A stretch of 64,000 nt of DNA. Origin: Pseudorhodoplanes sp049324435. Its GTDB lineage: Bacteria; Pseudomonadota; Alphaproteobacteria; Rhizobiales; Xanthobacteraceae. The DNA is taken from assembly GCA_049324435.1 (NCBI GenBank), contig JBMOOQ010000031.1, positions 161,621 through 225,620 of the forward strand, in the 5' to 3' direction. Below the pieces are notes generated by a model, which was not told the origin of the DNA, ran no database searches, and saw only the letters and a program-made list of their open reading frames with translations. The translations under genes were made by a program, and so were the position numbers. Shown piece by piece: positions 8,271 to 17,220 of the stretch (position 1 is its first letter; the number at the start of each line of letters is the position of its first letter).

Positions 8271-9748
8271 AGGCCGGAAAGGACATGAAACCCGCAAACA
8301 CACTCGTAATCATGTCCGACGAGCATCAGGCGCGCGCGATGGGCTGCGCCGGGCATCCATTTGTATCGACGCCCAATCTGGACCGGCTCGCCGCACGTGG
8401 AACGATATTCACCAATGCTGTGACACCGAGCCCGATCTGCGTACCGGCGCGCGCAGCCTTCGCGACCGGCCAATATGTCCATCGTTGCCGCTACTGGGAC
8501 AATTCATTCGGCTATGACGGCCGCGTGTGCGGCTGGGGCCATGCGCTGCAGGACTCCGGGATCCCCGTCGAGTCGATCGGCAAGCTGCATTACCGAGGCG
8601 AGAAACTGCCAACGGGATTCGACGCCGAACACATTCCGATGCATCTGCATCAGGGTGTCGGAATGGTCTGGGCTTCGATCCGTGACCCGCTCCCGGAACG
8701 ACGCCCGGAAGGCAAGCGGATGCTCGGCAATTATATAGGCCCTGGAGAGTCCGACTATACGCGTTACGATCATGCCATTGCCGACCGGGCTGTCGCGTGG
8801 CTGCATGACAAGAGTAAAACCGCGCGCGAAACTTGGTGTCTGTATGTCGGATTCGTCGCTCCGCATTTTCCGCTGGTCGCGCCGCTGCAATTTTTTGAAC
8901 GCTATCCGCTCGATTCGCTTCCGGAGCCGAAGCTGCATCCGCGCACAGGCTACAGGCTGCATCCGTGGCTGCAGGAACACGAAGATTTTTGGAGCCACGA
9001 GGCGACACTGAAGGATGATGTCGAACGCCGAACCGCCATCGCTGCCTATTATGGACTGGTTTCGTGGCTGGACCACAATGTCGGACGTATCCTGATCGCT
9101 TTGGACGATTCTGGGCTCACAGATTCGACGCGTGTCATTTACACATCGGATCACGGCGATAATCTTGGCGCGCGCGGACAATGGGGCAAGTCGAACCTGT
9201 ACCGGGAATCGACCGACATCCCGCTCATTGTTGCAGGACCGGGATGCGACCGCGGACGTTGCGAGACGCCTGTCAGTCTGCTCGATCTGTCGGTTACACT
9301 CTTGGAGAGCGCAGGCCTCGATCCAGCAAGGGCACTTCCTGACGCCAATGGCGAGTCCCTGTTTGCCATCGCAACGCGGCCCTACGATCCGGACCGGACT
9401 GTGTTCAGCGAGTATCACGCGGTCGGATCGAACACAGGCGGCTACATGGTGCGCCGGGACCGATGGAAATATCATTACTATGTCCGGCACGCGCCGGAAC
9501 TGTTCGATCTCGAAACCGATCCTGAAGAGACCGTCAATCTCGCGGCCTCACCCGAACACAGCACCGTTCTCGCGCGGATGCACGAGGCCCTGCTTGCGGT
9601 CTGCGACCCGGAGGCTGTCGATCGCGAGGCGAAGCGCGATCAGGCAGCGTTGATCGAACGTCTTGGCGGCCCCGAGATGGCTTTCGATCTCGGGCGCGCA
9701 GCGGCAAGCGGCACACCTGCGCCGAATCTGGACGCGATGCGCCGATGA
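8267..9748 (+). CDS. Second Cys-type sulfatase, translationally coupled to the first
   Basis: The ATG at 8267 overlaps the previous stop (ATGA); an alternative start at 8285 gives MKPANTLVIMSDEHQ and lacks well-spaced ribosome site. The product is about 493 residues. It carries the metal-binding SDEHQ near the N-terminus, the formylglycine signature CVPAR (C58 from the 8267 start), a GKLHYRG element typical of choline-sulfatase-like members, and TSDHGDNLGARG as the second metal motif. It clearly differs from its neighbour and is not a recent duplicate, so the pair may act on two sulfate groups or two related substrates. No signal peptide is seen. Its 3' end faces the DUF3597 gene across a hairpin terminator. 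Confidence 0.88.
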   Translation: MKAGKDMKPANTLVIMSDEHQARAMGCAGHPFVSTPNLDRLAARGTIFTNAVTPSPICVPARAAFATGQYVHRCRYWDNSFGYDGRVCGWGHALQDSGIPVESIGKLHYRGEKLPTGFDAEHIPMHLHQGVGMVWASIRDPLPERRPEGKRMLGNYIGPGESDYTRYDHAIADRAVAWLHDKSKTARETWCLYVGFVAPHFPLVAPLQFFERYPLDSLPEPKLHPRTGYRLHPWLQEHEDFWSHEATLKDDVERRTAIAAYYGLVSWLDHNVGRILIALDDSGLTDSTRVIYTSDHGDNLGARGQWGKSNLYRESTDIPLIVAGPGCDRGRCETPVSLLDLSVTLLESAGLDPARALPDANGESLFAIATRPYDPDRTVFSEYHAVGSNTGGYMVRRDRWKYHYYVRHAPELFDLETDPEETVNLAASPEHSTVLARMHEALLAVCDPEAVDREAKRDQAALIERLGGPEMAFDLGRAAASGTPAPNLDAMRR

Positions 9749-9765
9749 TGGTGTGACGCGCAAAC

Positions 9766-9795
9766 AAAGGCCCCGGCGCCGACCGCCGGGGCTTT
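9766..9795. terminator. Bidirectional intrinsic terminator between sulfatase 2 and the DUF3597 gene
   Basis: AAAGGCCCCGGCG pairs with CGCCGGGGCTTT around a five-base loop, with one bulged G. The stem is flanked by A on the left and T on the right, so it can work in both directions. It sits in the 74-base gap between two convergent genes. Confidence 0.75.
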
Positions 9796-9822
9796 GGCAT
9801 TGCCGCGAAATCAAAACGGGGA

Positions 9823-10185
9823 TCAGGCCTTCAGGCTGTCCGGAACCTTGCCGCCATTCTCGCCAAGTTTGATCATGACCTGCTTGTGCAGCCAGATATT
9901 CATCTTGGCGGAGTCGTTCATGTCGCCGGTATAGCCGAGCTCCTTGGCGAGTTCCTGGCGATTCTTGAGACTCGAATCGAGGTCGAGCACCTTCATCAGG
10001 TCGACGATCGACCTTCTCCAGTCGAGCTTCTCTTTTTTCTGCGCGGCGAGGTCGGACACGACCTTTTCCACGTCAACCTGGGCCATCGCGGCGCCGCCGC
10101 CCGCCGGCGCCGCCGCAGATGCTGTGCTCGCCGCCGAGCCCGAGCCAAGGCCAATGGCCGACAAGATTTTCCCGAAAATGCTCAT
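9823..10185 (-). CDS. DUF3597 domain protein
   Basis: This small protein of about 120 residues starts at the ATG at 10185 (MSIFGKILSAIGLG), with a strong AGGAGG just upstream; a longer in-frame start at 10221 lacks support. An Ala/Gly-rich stretch (about 15-35) leads into the conserved domain VDVEKVVSDLAAQKKEKLDW, then SIVDLMKVLDLDSSLKNRQE and a tail around NIWLHKQVMIKLGENGGKVP. DUF3597 has no known function, but its sequence suggests a small helical, possibly LysM-like, fold. It stands alone, divergent from rne across an 837-base gap and convergent with the sulfatases. Confidence 0.85.
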   Translation of the reverse strand: MSIFGKILSAIGLGSGSAASTASAAAPAGGGAAMAQVDVEKVVSDLAAQKKEKLDWRRSIVDLMKVLDLDSSLKNRQELAKELGYTGDMNDSAKMNIWLHKQVMIKLGENGGKVPDSLKA

Positions 10186-11022
10186 CCTTTTCCTCCTGCT
10201 TGCACGTCGCCTACCGAACACAAGTTCTCATCGAGCAAGCGCTCCAGGGACCGGCGGCACTCTAATGGAAATTTCACCGGAGTCGCCGCGGCGAAGCGCC
10301 GAATGTGGCCTTGTAACGCGAGCTTGAACGGCCGATGACAGGCGCGCCCGGCAGGTTGGGTAGGATGGTACAGGGACGCGATTTTACGGTCGTGATAGCA
10401 ACAAAAACTCCAGTGAATTGAACAAGTTACCGGAACAATCGCGGCGGCTCGGGGCGATTGCTCGCTTGCTATCCGTTCATCCGCGTCCTAATAAGACGGT
10501 GCTTACGGTTTGCACTTTCCGGCCGTGCCGCGTTCAGGCACCGGCACGCTCACCTCGAAGACAGCGCCGGCATGAGGGTCCGGACGCAGAGCTGGTGAGC
10601 GTAAGGGCTTCGCCCGACCCCCTGCCACGCGCAGGCGGCGGAAGGCCCGATCAGCCGGCGTCAGCGAGTTTGTGTGTCTTGTGATCCAGCGCGGACATCA
10701 GGCCACTGGATTGCAGGGGCGGCGGGAACAGGCGCCAGTTCGACCAACGGGGCGCCATGCAGACGCGAAAGCGACAACAACGAATTGCGGCCGCTCCGCA
10801 AAGACAGCGGCCGCCCCGCCACGGGTTTTGAAGTGATGGCGCAGGTGGAAGCCAGAGGCAGATCTTCGACACGCGGATGCGTCCGCGACCGCGAGATCGG
10901 CCCGCGCACAATCGCAAGACTCATCTTTTCACGCACACCATTCCCCGGACGCTTCCGCCGCGTTTCGACGCGCGAGTTCCGCCCGACGGACGCAGCGCCG
11001 CCCGGGGCCAAGAGAAAATTCA
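10186..11022 (+). other. Gene-free interval containing the probable long leader of rne
   Basis: No convincing gene lies in these 837 bases; open frames on both strands lack ribosome sites and family-like sequence. The AT-richer stretch around 10385-10430 is the most promoter-like part, and the right half is GC-rich. E. coli rne has a 361-base 5' untranslated region by which RNase E autoregulates its mRNA. A similar role here is inference from position; no specific structure was recognised. Confidence 0.4.
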
Positions 11023-14000
11023 ATGTCCAACAAAATGCTGATCGACGCGACCCATCCGGAAGAAACCCGGGTGGTCGTTCTGCGCGGCAATCGTGTCGAG
11101 GAATTCGACTTTGAAAGCGCGAGCCGCAAACAACTTCGCGGCAACATCTATCTGGCCAAGGTCACGCGCGTAGAGCCGTCGCTGCAGGCCGCCTTCGTCG
11201 ATTACGGCGGAAACCGGCACGGCTTCCTCGCCTTTTCGGAAATCCATCCGGACTATTACCAGATCCCGGTGGCCGACCGGCAGGCGCTGCTGGAGGACGA
11301 GCGGCGCGCCCAGCGCGACGAGGATGAGAATGGCGGCGAGCGCTCCGAGCAACGCCGCGGACGCGGACGCCGGCATCGGGGACGCGGCTCGAACCGCAAT
11401 CGCAACCGCGATGTCGTAAAGAGCGATGTCGTCACCTCGCCCGAAGTCAGCGACACGCCGCAACCCTTCACGGACGAATCCGGCGAGACACCGCCGGCGG
11501 CATTGCCGAGCGATCATGAGGTGCGCGGGCACGAGACCGCCGCCGAGGCGGCCGCGGCCAGCGCCGGTCACGTGCAGGCTTCGGACGAAGCGCCTGCCGA
11601 AGCGGCGGCAATGTCAGAACCTGAGATTCCGCTGGCCCAGCCGGAGCAGCCGGCCGTTCAAGCCGCAGAGGCGGACGCCCCTGCCCCCGCCGGGTCCGAG
11701 GCGAGCGAACAGGCCGAGGCGCAGGCCGCGCCGACCGACATTGTTGAAGCGATCGCCGAATCCGAGCCGCAGGATCTCGCGGCCCATCCGGAGCCCGCCG
11801 AGCAGCCCGAAGACCGCGACCGTATCGAAGCTATCGACGGCGACGAGGCTGAAGACGACGAGTCTGAAGACCACGAGTCTGAAGAGCCGGACGATTCCGA
11901 TGAGGACACCGACGAGGAAGAAGAAGTCGTCGAGTCGGTCGGCGGCGATGCACTCGAAGAGGTGCAGGAGCGCGCGCCGCGCTACCGCCGCCACTACAAA
12001 ATTCAGGAGGTGATCAAGCGCCAGCAGGTCATGCTGGTGCAGGTCGTGAAGGAAGAGCGCGGCACCAAAGGCGCGGCACTCACCACCTACCTGTCGCTCG
12101 CGGGCCGCTATTCAGTGCTGATGCCCAATACCGCGCGCGGCGGCGGCATCTCCCGCAAGGTGACCAATGCGGAAGACCGCAAGCACATGAAGGAGATCGC
12201 CGAGGAACTCGAGGTCCCCGAGGGCATGGGCGTGATCCTGCGCACCGCAGGCGCCTCGCGCACCAAGCTCGAGATCAAGCGCGACTTCGAATATCTGCTG
12301 CGGCTCTGGGAAAACGTCCGGGACCTGACGCTGAAATCCACCGCGCCAACCCTCGTCTACGAAGAGGGTTCGCTGGTGAAGCGGGCGATCCGCGACCTCT
12401 ACCACAAGGACATCGAAGAGATCGTGGTCGAGGGCGAGGCCGCCTATCGCGAGGCCAAGGACTTCATGCGCATGCTGATGCCGAGCGCGGTGAAGAACGT
12501 CATTCCCTACAGCGATACCCAGCCCATCTTCACCCGCTACGGCATCGAGTCGCAGCTCGACGCGATGTTCCAGCCGACGGTGCAGCTCAAGTCCGGCGGC
12601 TATATCGTGATCAACCAGACCGAGGCGCTGGTCGCGATCGATGTGAATTCGGGCCGCGCCACACGCGAGCATTCGATCGAGGAAACCGCGACCAAGACCA
12701 ACAGCGAGGCGGCCGTCGAAATTGCCCGCCAGCTTCGATTGCGCGACCTTGCCGGTCTGATCGTCATCGACTTCATCGACATGGACGAGGGCCGCAACAA
12801 CCGCGCGGTGGAACGTAAGCTGAAGGAAGCGCTGAAGAGCGACCGTGCCCGCATCCAGGTCGGCCGCATCTCTCCCTTCGGATTGCTGGAGATGTCGCGC
12901 CAGCGCATCCGCTCGTCGGTGCTGGAGAGCTCGACCGAGGTCTGCCCGCATTGCGGCGGCACCGGCCACGTCCGCTCGGTTTCCTCGGTGGCGCTGCAGC
13001 TCGTGCGCGCGGTCGAAGAGACGTTGCTCAAGGGTGCAACGCATAATCTCATCGTGCGGTCGCGGTCCGAAGTCGCGATCTACGTGCTGAACCACAAGCG
13101 CGCGCATCTGCGCATGCTGGAAGAGCGGTTCAAGGTCGCAATCGCGGTGACCGTCGATCCGAGCCTGACCGGTCATCCCTCCTTCGCGATCGATCGCGGC
13201 GAGCAGGTGATGTCGCTCGATCAGGCCAGGGCGATCGCCGCGACCATCAAGCCGGATACGATCCCGGCCTATGACGGTGAATCGCCCGAGGATATGGGCG
13301 ACGAGGTGCTCGATGAGCTTGAGGCCGAAGGCGAAGAAGCCCTGGCCGACGAAACCGCGGAACCCGAGGACGAGGGTCGCGAGCGTAACGGACGGCGGCG
13401 CCGGCGCCGCGGCCGCCGCGGCCGCGGCCGCGACGGCGAAGGCCGTTCGCAGATCGAAGGCGCCGAGCTTGCACCAGCCCAGTCCGAAGACGGCGAGATT
13501 GGAGAGGCCGGCGACATCGACGGCGAACCGGCCGAATCCGAGGATGAAGGCGAGGCCATTGCCGCCAATGGTGACGGCGAACGCCGCCGCAGGCGGCGCG
13601 GACGCCGCGGTGGACGGCGCAACCGCAGGGGCCGCGAGGGCGAAGGCGACGAAACCGCAGCATCCGAACCGCGCTATGAAGCCGATGCCGTCGCTGCCGA
13701 CGAGGCCGAACCGCACGAGACGCAGCCCGATGCGGTGACCGCGTCCGAATTGCAGCAGACCAGCCCGGCCCCGCTTGAACCGGAGTCGGCCAGAGCGAGC
13801 CCGCCTTTGGCCAGCCAGCCTGCGGCAATGCAGCCCGCGACAGCGCAGCCTTTGACAGCACAACCTTCGACGGCAGAACCGCCCGCCGGGCAACCGGTTC
13901 GCCGCCGATCCACAGTGCGTGAAGCGCCTCCAGCCTTCACCTCGATCGACGACCCGTCTTACGTTCCGCCCAGCCCGCCCCCGCCTGCGCCGGCTGAACC

Positions 14001-14082
14001 AGCGCCTGCAGCGGCGCAGCCTGCTTCGGAGGACGCGGCCGAAAAGCCGCGGCGCAGGGGCTGGTGGTCGATGCGCGGCTGA
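11023..14082 (+). CDS. rne: Ribonuclease E (RNase E/G family)
   Basis: This endoribonuclease is the scaffold of the RNA degradosome and acts on mRNA decay and on rRNA/tRNA processing. The 1019 residues begin MSNKMLIDATHPEETRVVVL. The S1 domain starts near residue 38 (GNIYLAKVTRVEPSLQAAFV) and is interrupted at about residues 95-315 by an Arg-rich then strongly acidic Ala/Glu/Asp insertion, as in many alphaproteobacterial RNase E proteins. S1 resumes at HYKIQEVIKRQQVMLVQVVK. The DNase I-like catalytic part has the metal-binding aspartates in AIDVNSGRA (near 540) and IDFIDMDEG (near 585). The zinc link CPHCGGTGH lies near 640. The C-terminal 350 residues are disordered, with two Arg-rich RNA-binding blocks (about 790-810 and 855-875) and a Pro/Ala-rich tail. 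It is divergent from amiC, with accessory genes lying between them. Confidence 0.96.
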   Translation: MSNKMLIDATHPEETRVVVLRGNRVEEFDFESASRKQLRGNIYLAKVTRVEPSLQAAFVDYGGNRHGFLAFSEIHPDYYQIPVADRQALLEDERRAQRDEDENGGERSEQRRGRGRRHRGRGSNRNRNRDVVKSDVVTSPEVSDTPQPFTDESGETPPAALPSDHEVRGHETAAEAAAASAGHVQASDEAPAEAAAMSEPEIPLAQPEQPAVQAAEADAPAPAGSEASEQAEAQAAPTDIVEAIAESEPQDLAAHPEPAEQPEDRDRIEAIDGDEAEDDESEDHESEEPDDSDEDTDEEEEVVESVGGDALEEVQERAPRYRRHYKIQEVIKRQQVMLVQVVKEERGTKGAALTTYLSLAGRYSVLMPNTARGGGISRKVTNAEDRKHMKEIAEELEVPEGMGVILRTAGASRTKLEIKRDFEYLLRLWENVRDLTLKSTAPTLVYEEGSLVKRAIRDLYHKDIEEIVVEGEAAYREAKDFMRMLMPSAVKNVIPYSDTQPIFTRYGIESQLDAMFQPTVQLKSGGYIVINQTEALVAIDVNSGRATREHSIEETATKTNSEAAVEIARQLRLRDLAGLIVIDFIDMDEGRNNRAVERKLKEALKSDRARIQVGRISPFGLLEMSRQRIRSSVLESSTEVCPHCGGTGHVRSVSSVALQLVRAVEETLLKGATHNLIVRSRSEVAIYVLNHKRAHLRMLEERFKVAIAVTVDPSLTGHPSFAIDRGEQVMSLDQARAIAATIKPDTIPAYDGESPEDMGDEVLDELEAEGEEALADETAEPEDEGRERNGRRRRRRGRRGRGRDGEGRSQIEGAELAPAQSEDGEIGEAGDIDGEPAESEDEGEAIAANGDGERRRRRRGRRGGRRNRRGREGEGDETAASEPRYEADAVAADEAEPHETQPDAVTASELQQTSPAPLEPESARASPPLASQPAAMQPATAQPLTAQPSTAEPPAGQPVRRRSTVREAPPAFTSIDDPSYVPPSPPPPAPAEPAPAAAQPASEDAAEKPRRRGWWSMRG

Positions 14083-14107
14083 GCGCCGCGCCGGACGGGA
14101 GCGAGCC

Positions 14108-14505
14108 GTGAAACGCGCGTGGGTCGATGCCGACGCGCGGGATCTCGGTACGACGCCAATGGCATTGCGGCCGATCTTGCCTTGCGCATCTACACGACGC
14201 GCCTGCTCGGCCGCGATCCGAAGCTCGTGCTGCATGGCGGCGGCAACACATCGGTCAAGACGCGCGTCCGCGACCTGAACGGCGAAACCGTCGCGGTTCT
14301 GTGCGTGAAGGGCTCCGGCTGGGAACATGGCGCAGAGACCTTCGGCAGCGTGGACATCGTGGTGTCGAATGCCGGGAATCTGCTGAGGTGCGAAGTGACG
14401 GCCGACGACGTGGCACAAGCGTTCCTGCATCAGGCGCTGGCATTGAAGACAACGGCCAGCGTCACCACGGTCGATGGCGGCAATATCGCGGCCGCGCTGA
14501 GATAG
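14108..14505 (+). pseudogene. Remnant of bifunctional class II aldolase/short-chain dehydrogenase
   Basis: Intact relatives (rhamnulose-1-phosphate aldolase/SDR fusions of roughly 650-700 residues) process rhamnose-derived sugars. Here about 130 residues remain. From a GTG at 14108 the frame reads KRAWVDADARDL, then shifts near 14145 into RYDANGIAADLALRIYTTRL, GRDPKLVLHGGGNTSVK and LCVKGSGWEHG, the start of the aldolase. This is fused to FGSVDIVVSNAG from the NAD-binding part of the dehydrogenase, then to EVTADDVAQAFLHQALALKT and VTTVDGGNIAAALR, the extreme C-terminus. So there are one frameshift and two large internal deletions. No catalytic core of either enzyme is complete. It lies 25 bases after rne. 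Confidence 0.85.
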
Positions 14506-14631
14506 ATTTTTCCGATTTTCTTGCGGTCCGGAACGACATGCCGTGCGCCGGGGTCAACATTGCAACGCTCTGCCCTTTCCGCAGCCTGCATCGCCATCTA
14601 CATTGCCCCCCAAAATCCGCCGGGACCCGCC

Positions 14632-15459
14632 ATGACGCAGCTCGCAGCCCAGACCCGTGAGATCGCCTCGATCGAGGCCACCCTCAACTATGTGAAGAAT
14701 GACGGTCAGAAGATCGTCGTGGAGCCTGTCGGCGGCGGCTCGACCGAGATGAAGACACTCGGCACCATCGATCCGCACAAGGTGATCATCAGAAACGGCC
14801 GCCGCTTCGAGACATCGCTCGACGGCGAAGGCTTCCTTCTCGCCTGGCATGAAACCGCGGTCACCGACTTCTTCGACGAGGCGCAGCTGCGCGATGTCTA
14901 TTACCGGGAGATGATCGACCTCATCAAAGCGCAGAGCGGCGCCAAGCGCGTCGTAGTGTTCGATCATACGCTGCGCACCGCCGACGACGCCGACCGGGCG
15001 GCGCGAAAAATCCGCGAAATCGTGCCGCGCGTGCATAACGACTACACCGAATGGTCCGGACCGCAGCGCGTCCGCGATCTTTTGCCCGGCGAGGCCGAGA
15101 CGCTGCTGAAAGGCCATTTCGCCATCATCCAGGTCTGGCGCCCGATCCGCTATCCGGTCGAGACATTTCCGCTCGCAATGTGCGACGCGCAGAGTATTTC
15201 GCCGGACGACCTGATCGTCACCGAACGTCGCCACCCGAACCGCATCGGACAGACCTATTCGGTCAGCTACAATCCCGACCACCGCTGGTTCTGGTTCCCG
15301 CTGCAGCGGCGCGAAGAAGCAATCGTATTCAAGGTCTATGACTCGCTGACGGATGGCCGCGCGCGCTTCTGCGCGCATACCGCCTTCGACGATCCGACGT
15401 CGCCGCCGGCTGCACGCCCGCGCGAAAGTATCGAAATACGGACGCTGGCATTTTTCTAG
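14632..15459 (+). CDS. CmcJ/NvfI-family oxidoreductase (GA4-desaturase-like)
   Basis: The 275-residue protein starts at the ATG at 14632 (MTQLAAQTREIASIEATLNY), immediately after the AACCC-rich gap. Family features are the HETAVTDFFDEAQLRDVYY element, VVVFDHTLRT, the VHNDYTEWSG segment, and the C-terminal SYNPDHRWFWFPLQRREEAI with a final RESIEIRTLAFF. The HNDY motif, with downstream His and Arg residues, recalls Fe(II)/2-oxoglutarate enzymes, and relatives act in fungal and bacterial secondary metabolism, including cephamycin and meroterpenoid routes. Bacterial stand-alone members such as this one have no known substrate. No biosynthetic genes surround it: upstream is a pseudogene and downstream an esterase. 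The family call is good; the reaction is unknown. Confidence 0.8.
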   Translation: MTQLAAQTREIASIEATLNYVKNDGQKIVVEPVGGGSTEMKTLGTIDPHKVIIRNGRRFETSLDGEGFLLAWHETAVTDFFDEAQLRDVYYREMIDLIKAQSGAKRVVVFDHTLRTADDADRAARKIREIVPRVHNDYTEWSGPQRVRDLLPGEAETLLKGHFAIIQVWRPIRYPVETFPLAMCDAQSISPDDLIVTERRHPNRIGQTYSVSYNPDHRWFWFPLQRREEAIVFKVYDSLTDGRARFCAHTAFDDPTSPPAARPRESIEIRTLAFF

Positions 15460-15567
15460 ACCGCAGGACGGCGGTAATCCGCGCCGCTGACTTTGTACCC
15501 TCTGCCTGTTACGCTTGCGAACGCTGCGGCCGGAGAATGCCGCACGCAAATGTCAGGTGAGGATTCC

Positions 15568-17205
15568 ATGACCCGCTTCGTTCTGGCTGCATCGCTCGTC
15601 ATCGCCCTTCCCGGCCTGAGCTCAGCACAGTCCTGCGACGCCCTGCAGGGCCGCGTCATCCCGAAATCGGAAATCGGACTGCCATCCGGCGACGCGACCA
15701 TTTCGTCGGCGCAGGCGGCCACGATCCCGGCATCCATGAACGGGCCGGAGCCGACCGTCGGCTATTGCAAGGTGCTCGGCGAAATCGCACCGGTTGACCC
15801 GAAGGCGCCGCCGATCCGGTTTCAGATCAACATGCCCGCGCAGTGGAACGGCCGCGCCGTTCAGTATGGCGGCGGCGGCTTCAACGGTGTGCTGATTACC
15901 GGCCTGGCGCAGTTGCGCGACTCGCCGCCCGATCTGCCGCCGCCTGTAGCACGAGGCTTCATGACCTACGGGACCGATTCCGGGCACGACAATGCCAAGC
16001 AGAAGGAAATCCAGGAATTCGCGTTGAATGACGAAGCGCTCGAGAATTTTGCCCATGCCGCGTACAAGAAGGTGCGCGATGTGGCACTGGCGGTCGCCCG
16101 CGCACATTACGGCCGCGCGCCCGACAAGCTGTATTTCTTCGGCGGTTCCGAAGGCGGGCGCGAGGGCCTGACCATGGCCCAGCGCTATCCCGCCGACTTC
16201 GACGGCATCGTCAGCGTCGTGCCGGTCATCAACTGGGTAGGACTGCAATTTACCGGCACCCGCACCGGCCTCGCCCAGATGGACGGCGGCTGGATCAGCC
16301 CAGCCAAAGTCAAGCTGCTGCACGAGACCGTCCTCAAAGCGTGCGATGCAAGCGACGGCCTCGCCGACGGCATTGTCAGCCGCTATCAGAGCTGCAACCG
16401 TTCCGTTAACGTCAAATCGCTGCGCTGCCCCGAGGGCAAGGATACGGGAGACACATGTCTTTCGGATGCCCAGATCAATGCAGTCGAGATCGCCCGGACG
16501 CGCTTCGAATTCCCCTTCCCGCTCGCAAACGGCATCACTTCGTATCCCGGCTATAATTACGGCGGCGAAGATCAGGTTGACGGCATGGTCAACTGGATGA
16601 CCGGGCCGAAGCCGCCGCAGCATCCGCTTCCGGCACCTGCTGAGCAGGCGCGCATCTGGTATTACGGCTCAGGTGCGATGCGCTATTTCATCGCGCGCGA
16701 TCCTGCGAAACATCCGCGCGACATTACGCCTGCGGCCTACAAGGATCAGGTTTTGAAAATTTCCGCACTGATGGATTCGACGAATCCGGACCTGTCGGCT
16801 TTCCAGCAGCGCGGCGGACGGCTGATCCTGAAGGAAAACATGGCCGACCTCGCTCAAAGCCCGAATGCCGGCGTCGAATATTATCAGTCGGTGGTCGCCA
16901 AGATGGGCCAGGATCAGGTCGATCGTTTCGTCCGGTTCTATGTCACACCCGGAGCGAACCATGCCGGCGGCGGCACCGGCGCTGGCGGCGCACCGCTGCC
17001 GCGCGGCGTCGACCTGCTTGGCGCCCTCGACACATGGGTCATGACAGGCGAGGCACCGGGCGACCTCGTGCAGTCCGCGCAGGATGCGAAGCCGCCCTTT
17101 ACCACGATTGCGACCCGGCCGATGTGCCGCTACCCCGCCTTCCCGCAATACAAGGGCACCGGAGATCCAAAGCAAGCGTCCAGCTTCGTTTGTGCCCGGG
17201 AGTAG
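15568..17205 (+). CDS. Secreted tannase/feruloyl-esterase family hydrolase
   Basis: The protein of about 545 residues should hydrolyse aromatic acid esters such as feruloyl or galloyl esters outside the cytoplasm. The start at 15568 has GAGG seven bases upstream and opens with a signal peptide (MTRFVLAASLVIALPGLSSA). The nucleophile is S194 in FGGSEGGREG, a G-x-S-x-G elbow. QYGGGGFNGVL, near residue 95, contributes the oxyanion region, and the catalytic His is probably in PGANHAGGG near 475. Several cysteines in the 230-300 region could form the family disulfides. It follows the CmcJ-like gene on the same strand by about 110 bases and ends 15 bases before the convergent chemoreceptor. Released phenolic acids would be consistent with the aromatic hydroxylase genes found elsewhere in the window. 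Confidence 0.85.
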   Translation: MTRFVLAASLVIALPGLSSAQSCDALQGRVIPKSEIGLPSGDATISSAQAATIPASMNGPEPTVGYCKVLGEIAPVDPKAPPIRFQINMPAQWNGRAVQYGGGGFNGVLITGLAQLRDSPPDLPPPVARGFMTYGTDSGHDNAKQKEIQEFALNDEALENFAHAAYKKVRDVALAVARAHYGRAPDKLYFFGGSEGGREGLTMAQRYPADFDGIVSVVPVINWVGLQFTGTRTGLAQMDGGWISPAKVKLLHETVLKACDASDGLADGIVSRYQSCNRSVNVKSLRCPEGKDTGDTCLSDAQINAVEIARTRFEFPFPLANGITSYPGYNYGGEDQVDGMVNWMTGPKPPQHPLPAPAEQARIWYYGSGAMRYFIARDPAKHPRDITPAAYKDQVLKISALMDSTNPDLSAFQQRGGRLILKENMADLAQSPNAGVEYYQSVVAKMGQDQVDRFVRFYVTPGANHAGGGTGAGGAPLPRGVDLLGALDTWVMTGEAPGDLVQSAQDAKPPFTTIATRPMCRYPAFPQYKGTGDPKQASSFVCARE

Positions 17206-17220
17206 TGTGCGGGGGCGCTC

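Noticed and set aside
12112..14430. Long leftward open frame of about 770 codons opposite rne
   Set aside because: It covers the RNase E gene in reverse and continues across the aldolase relic; the protein is low-complexity Arg/Gly/Ala with no motif.
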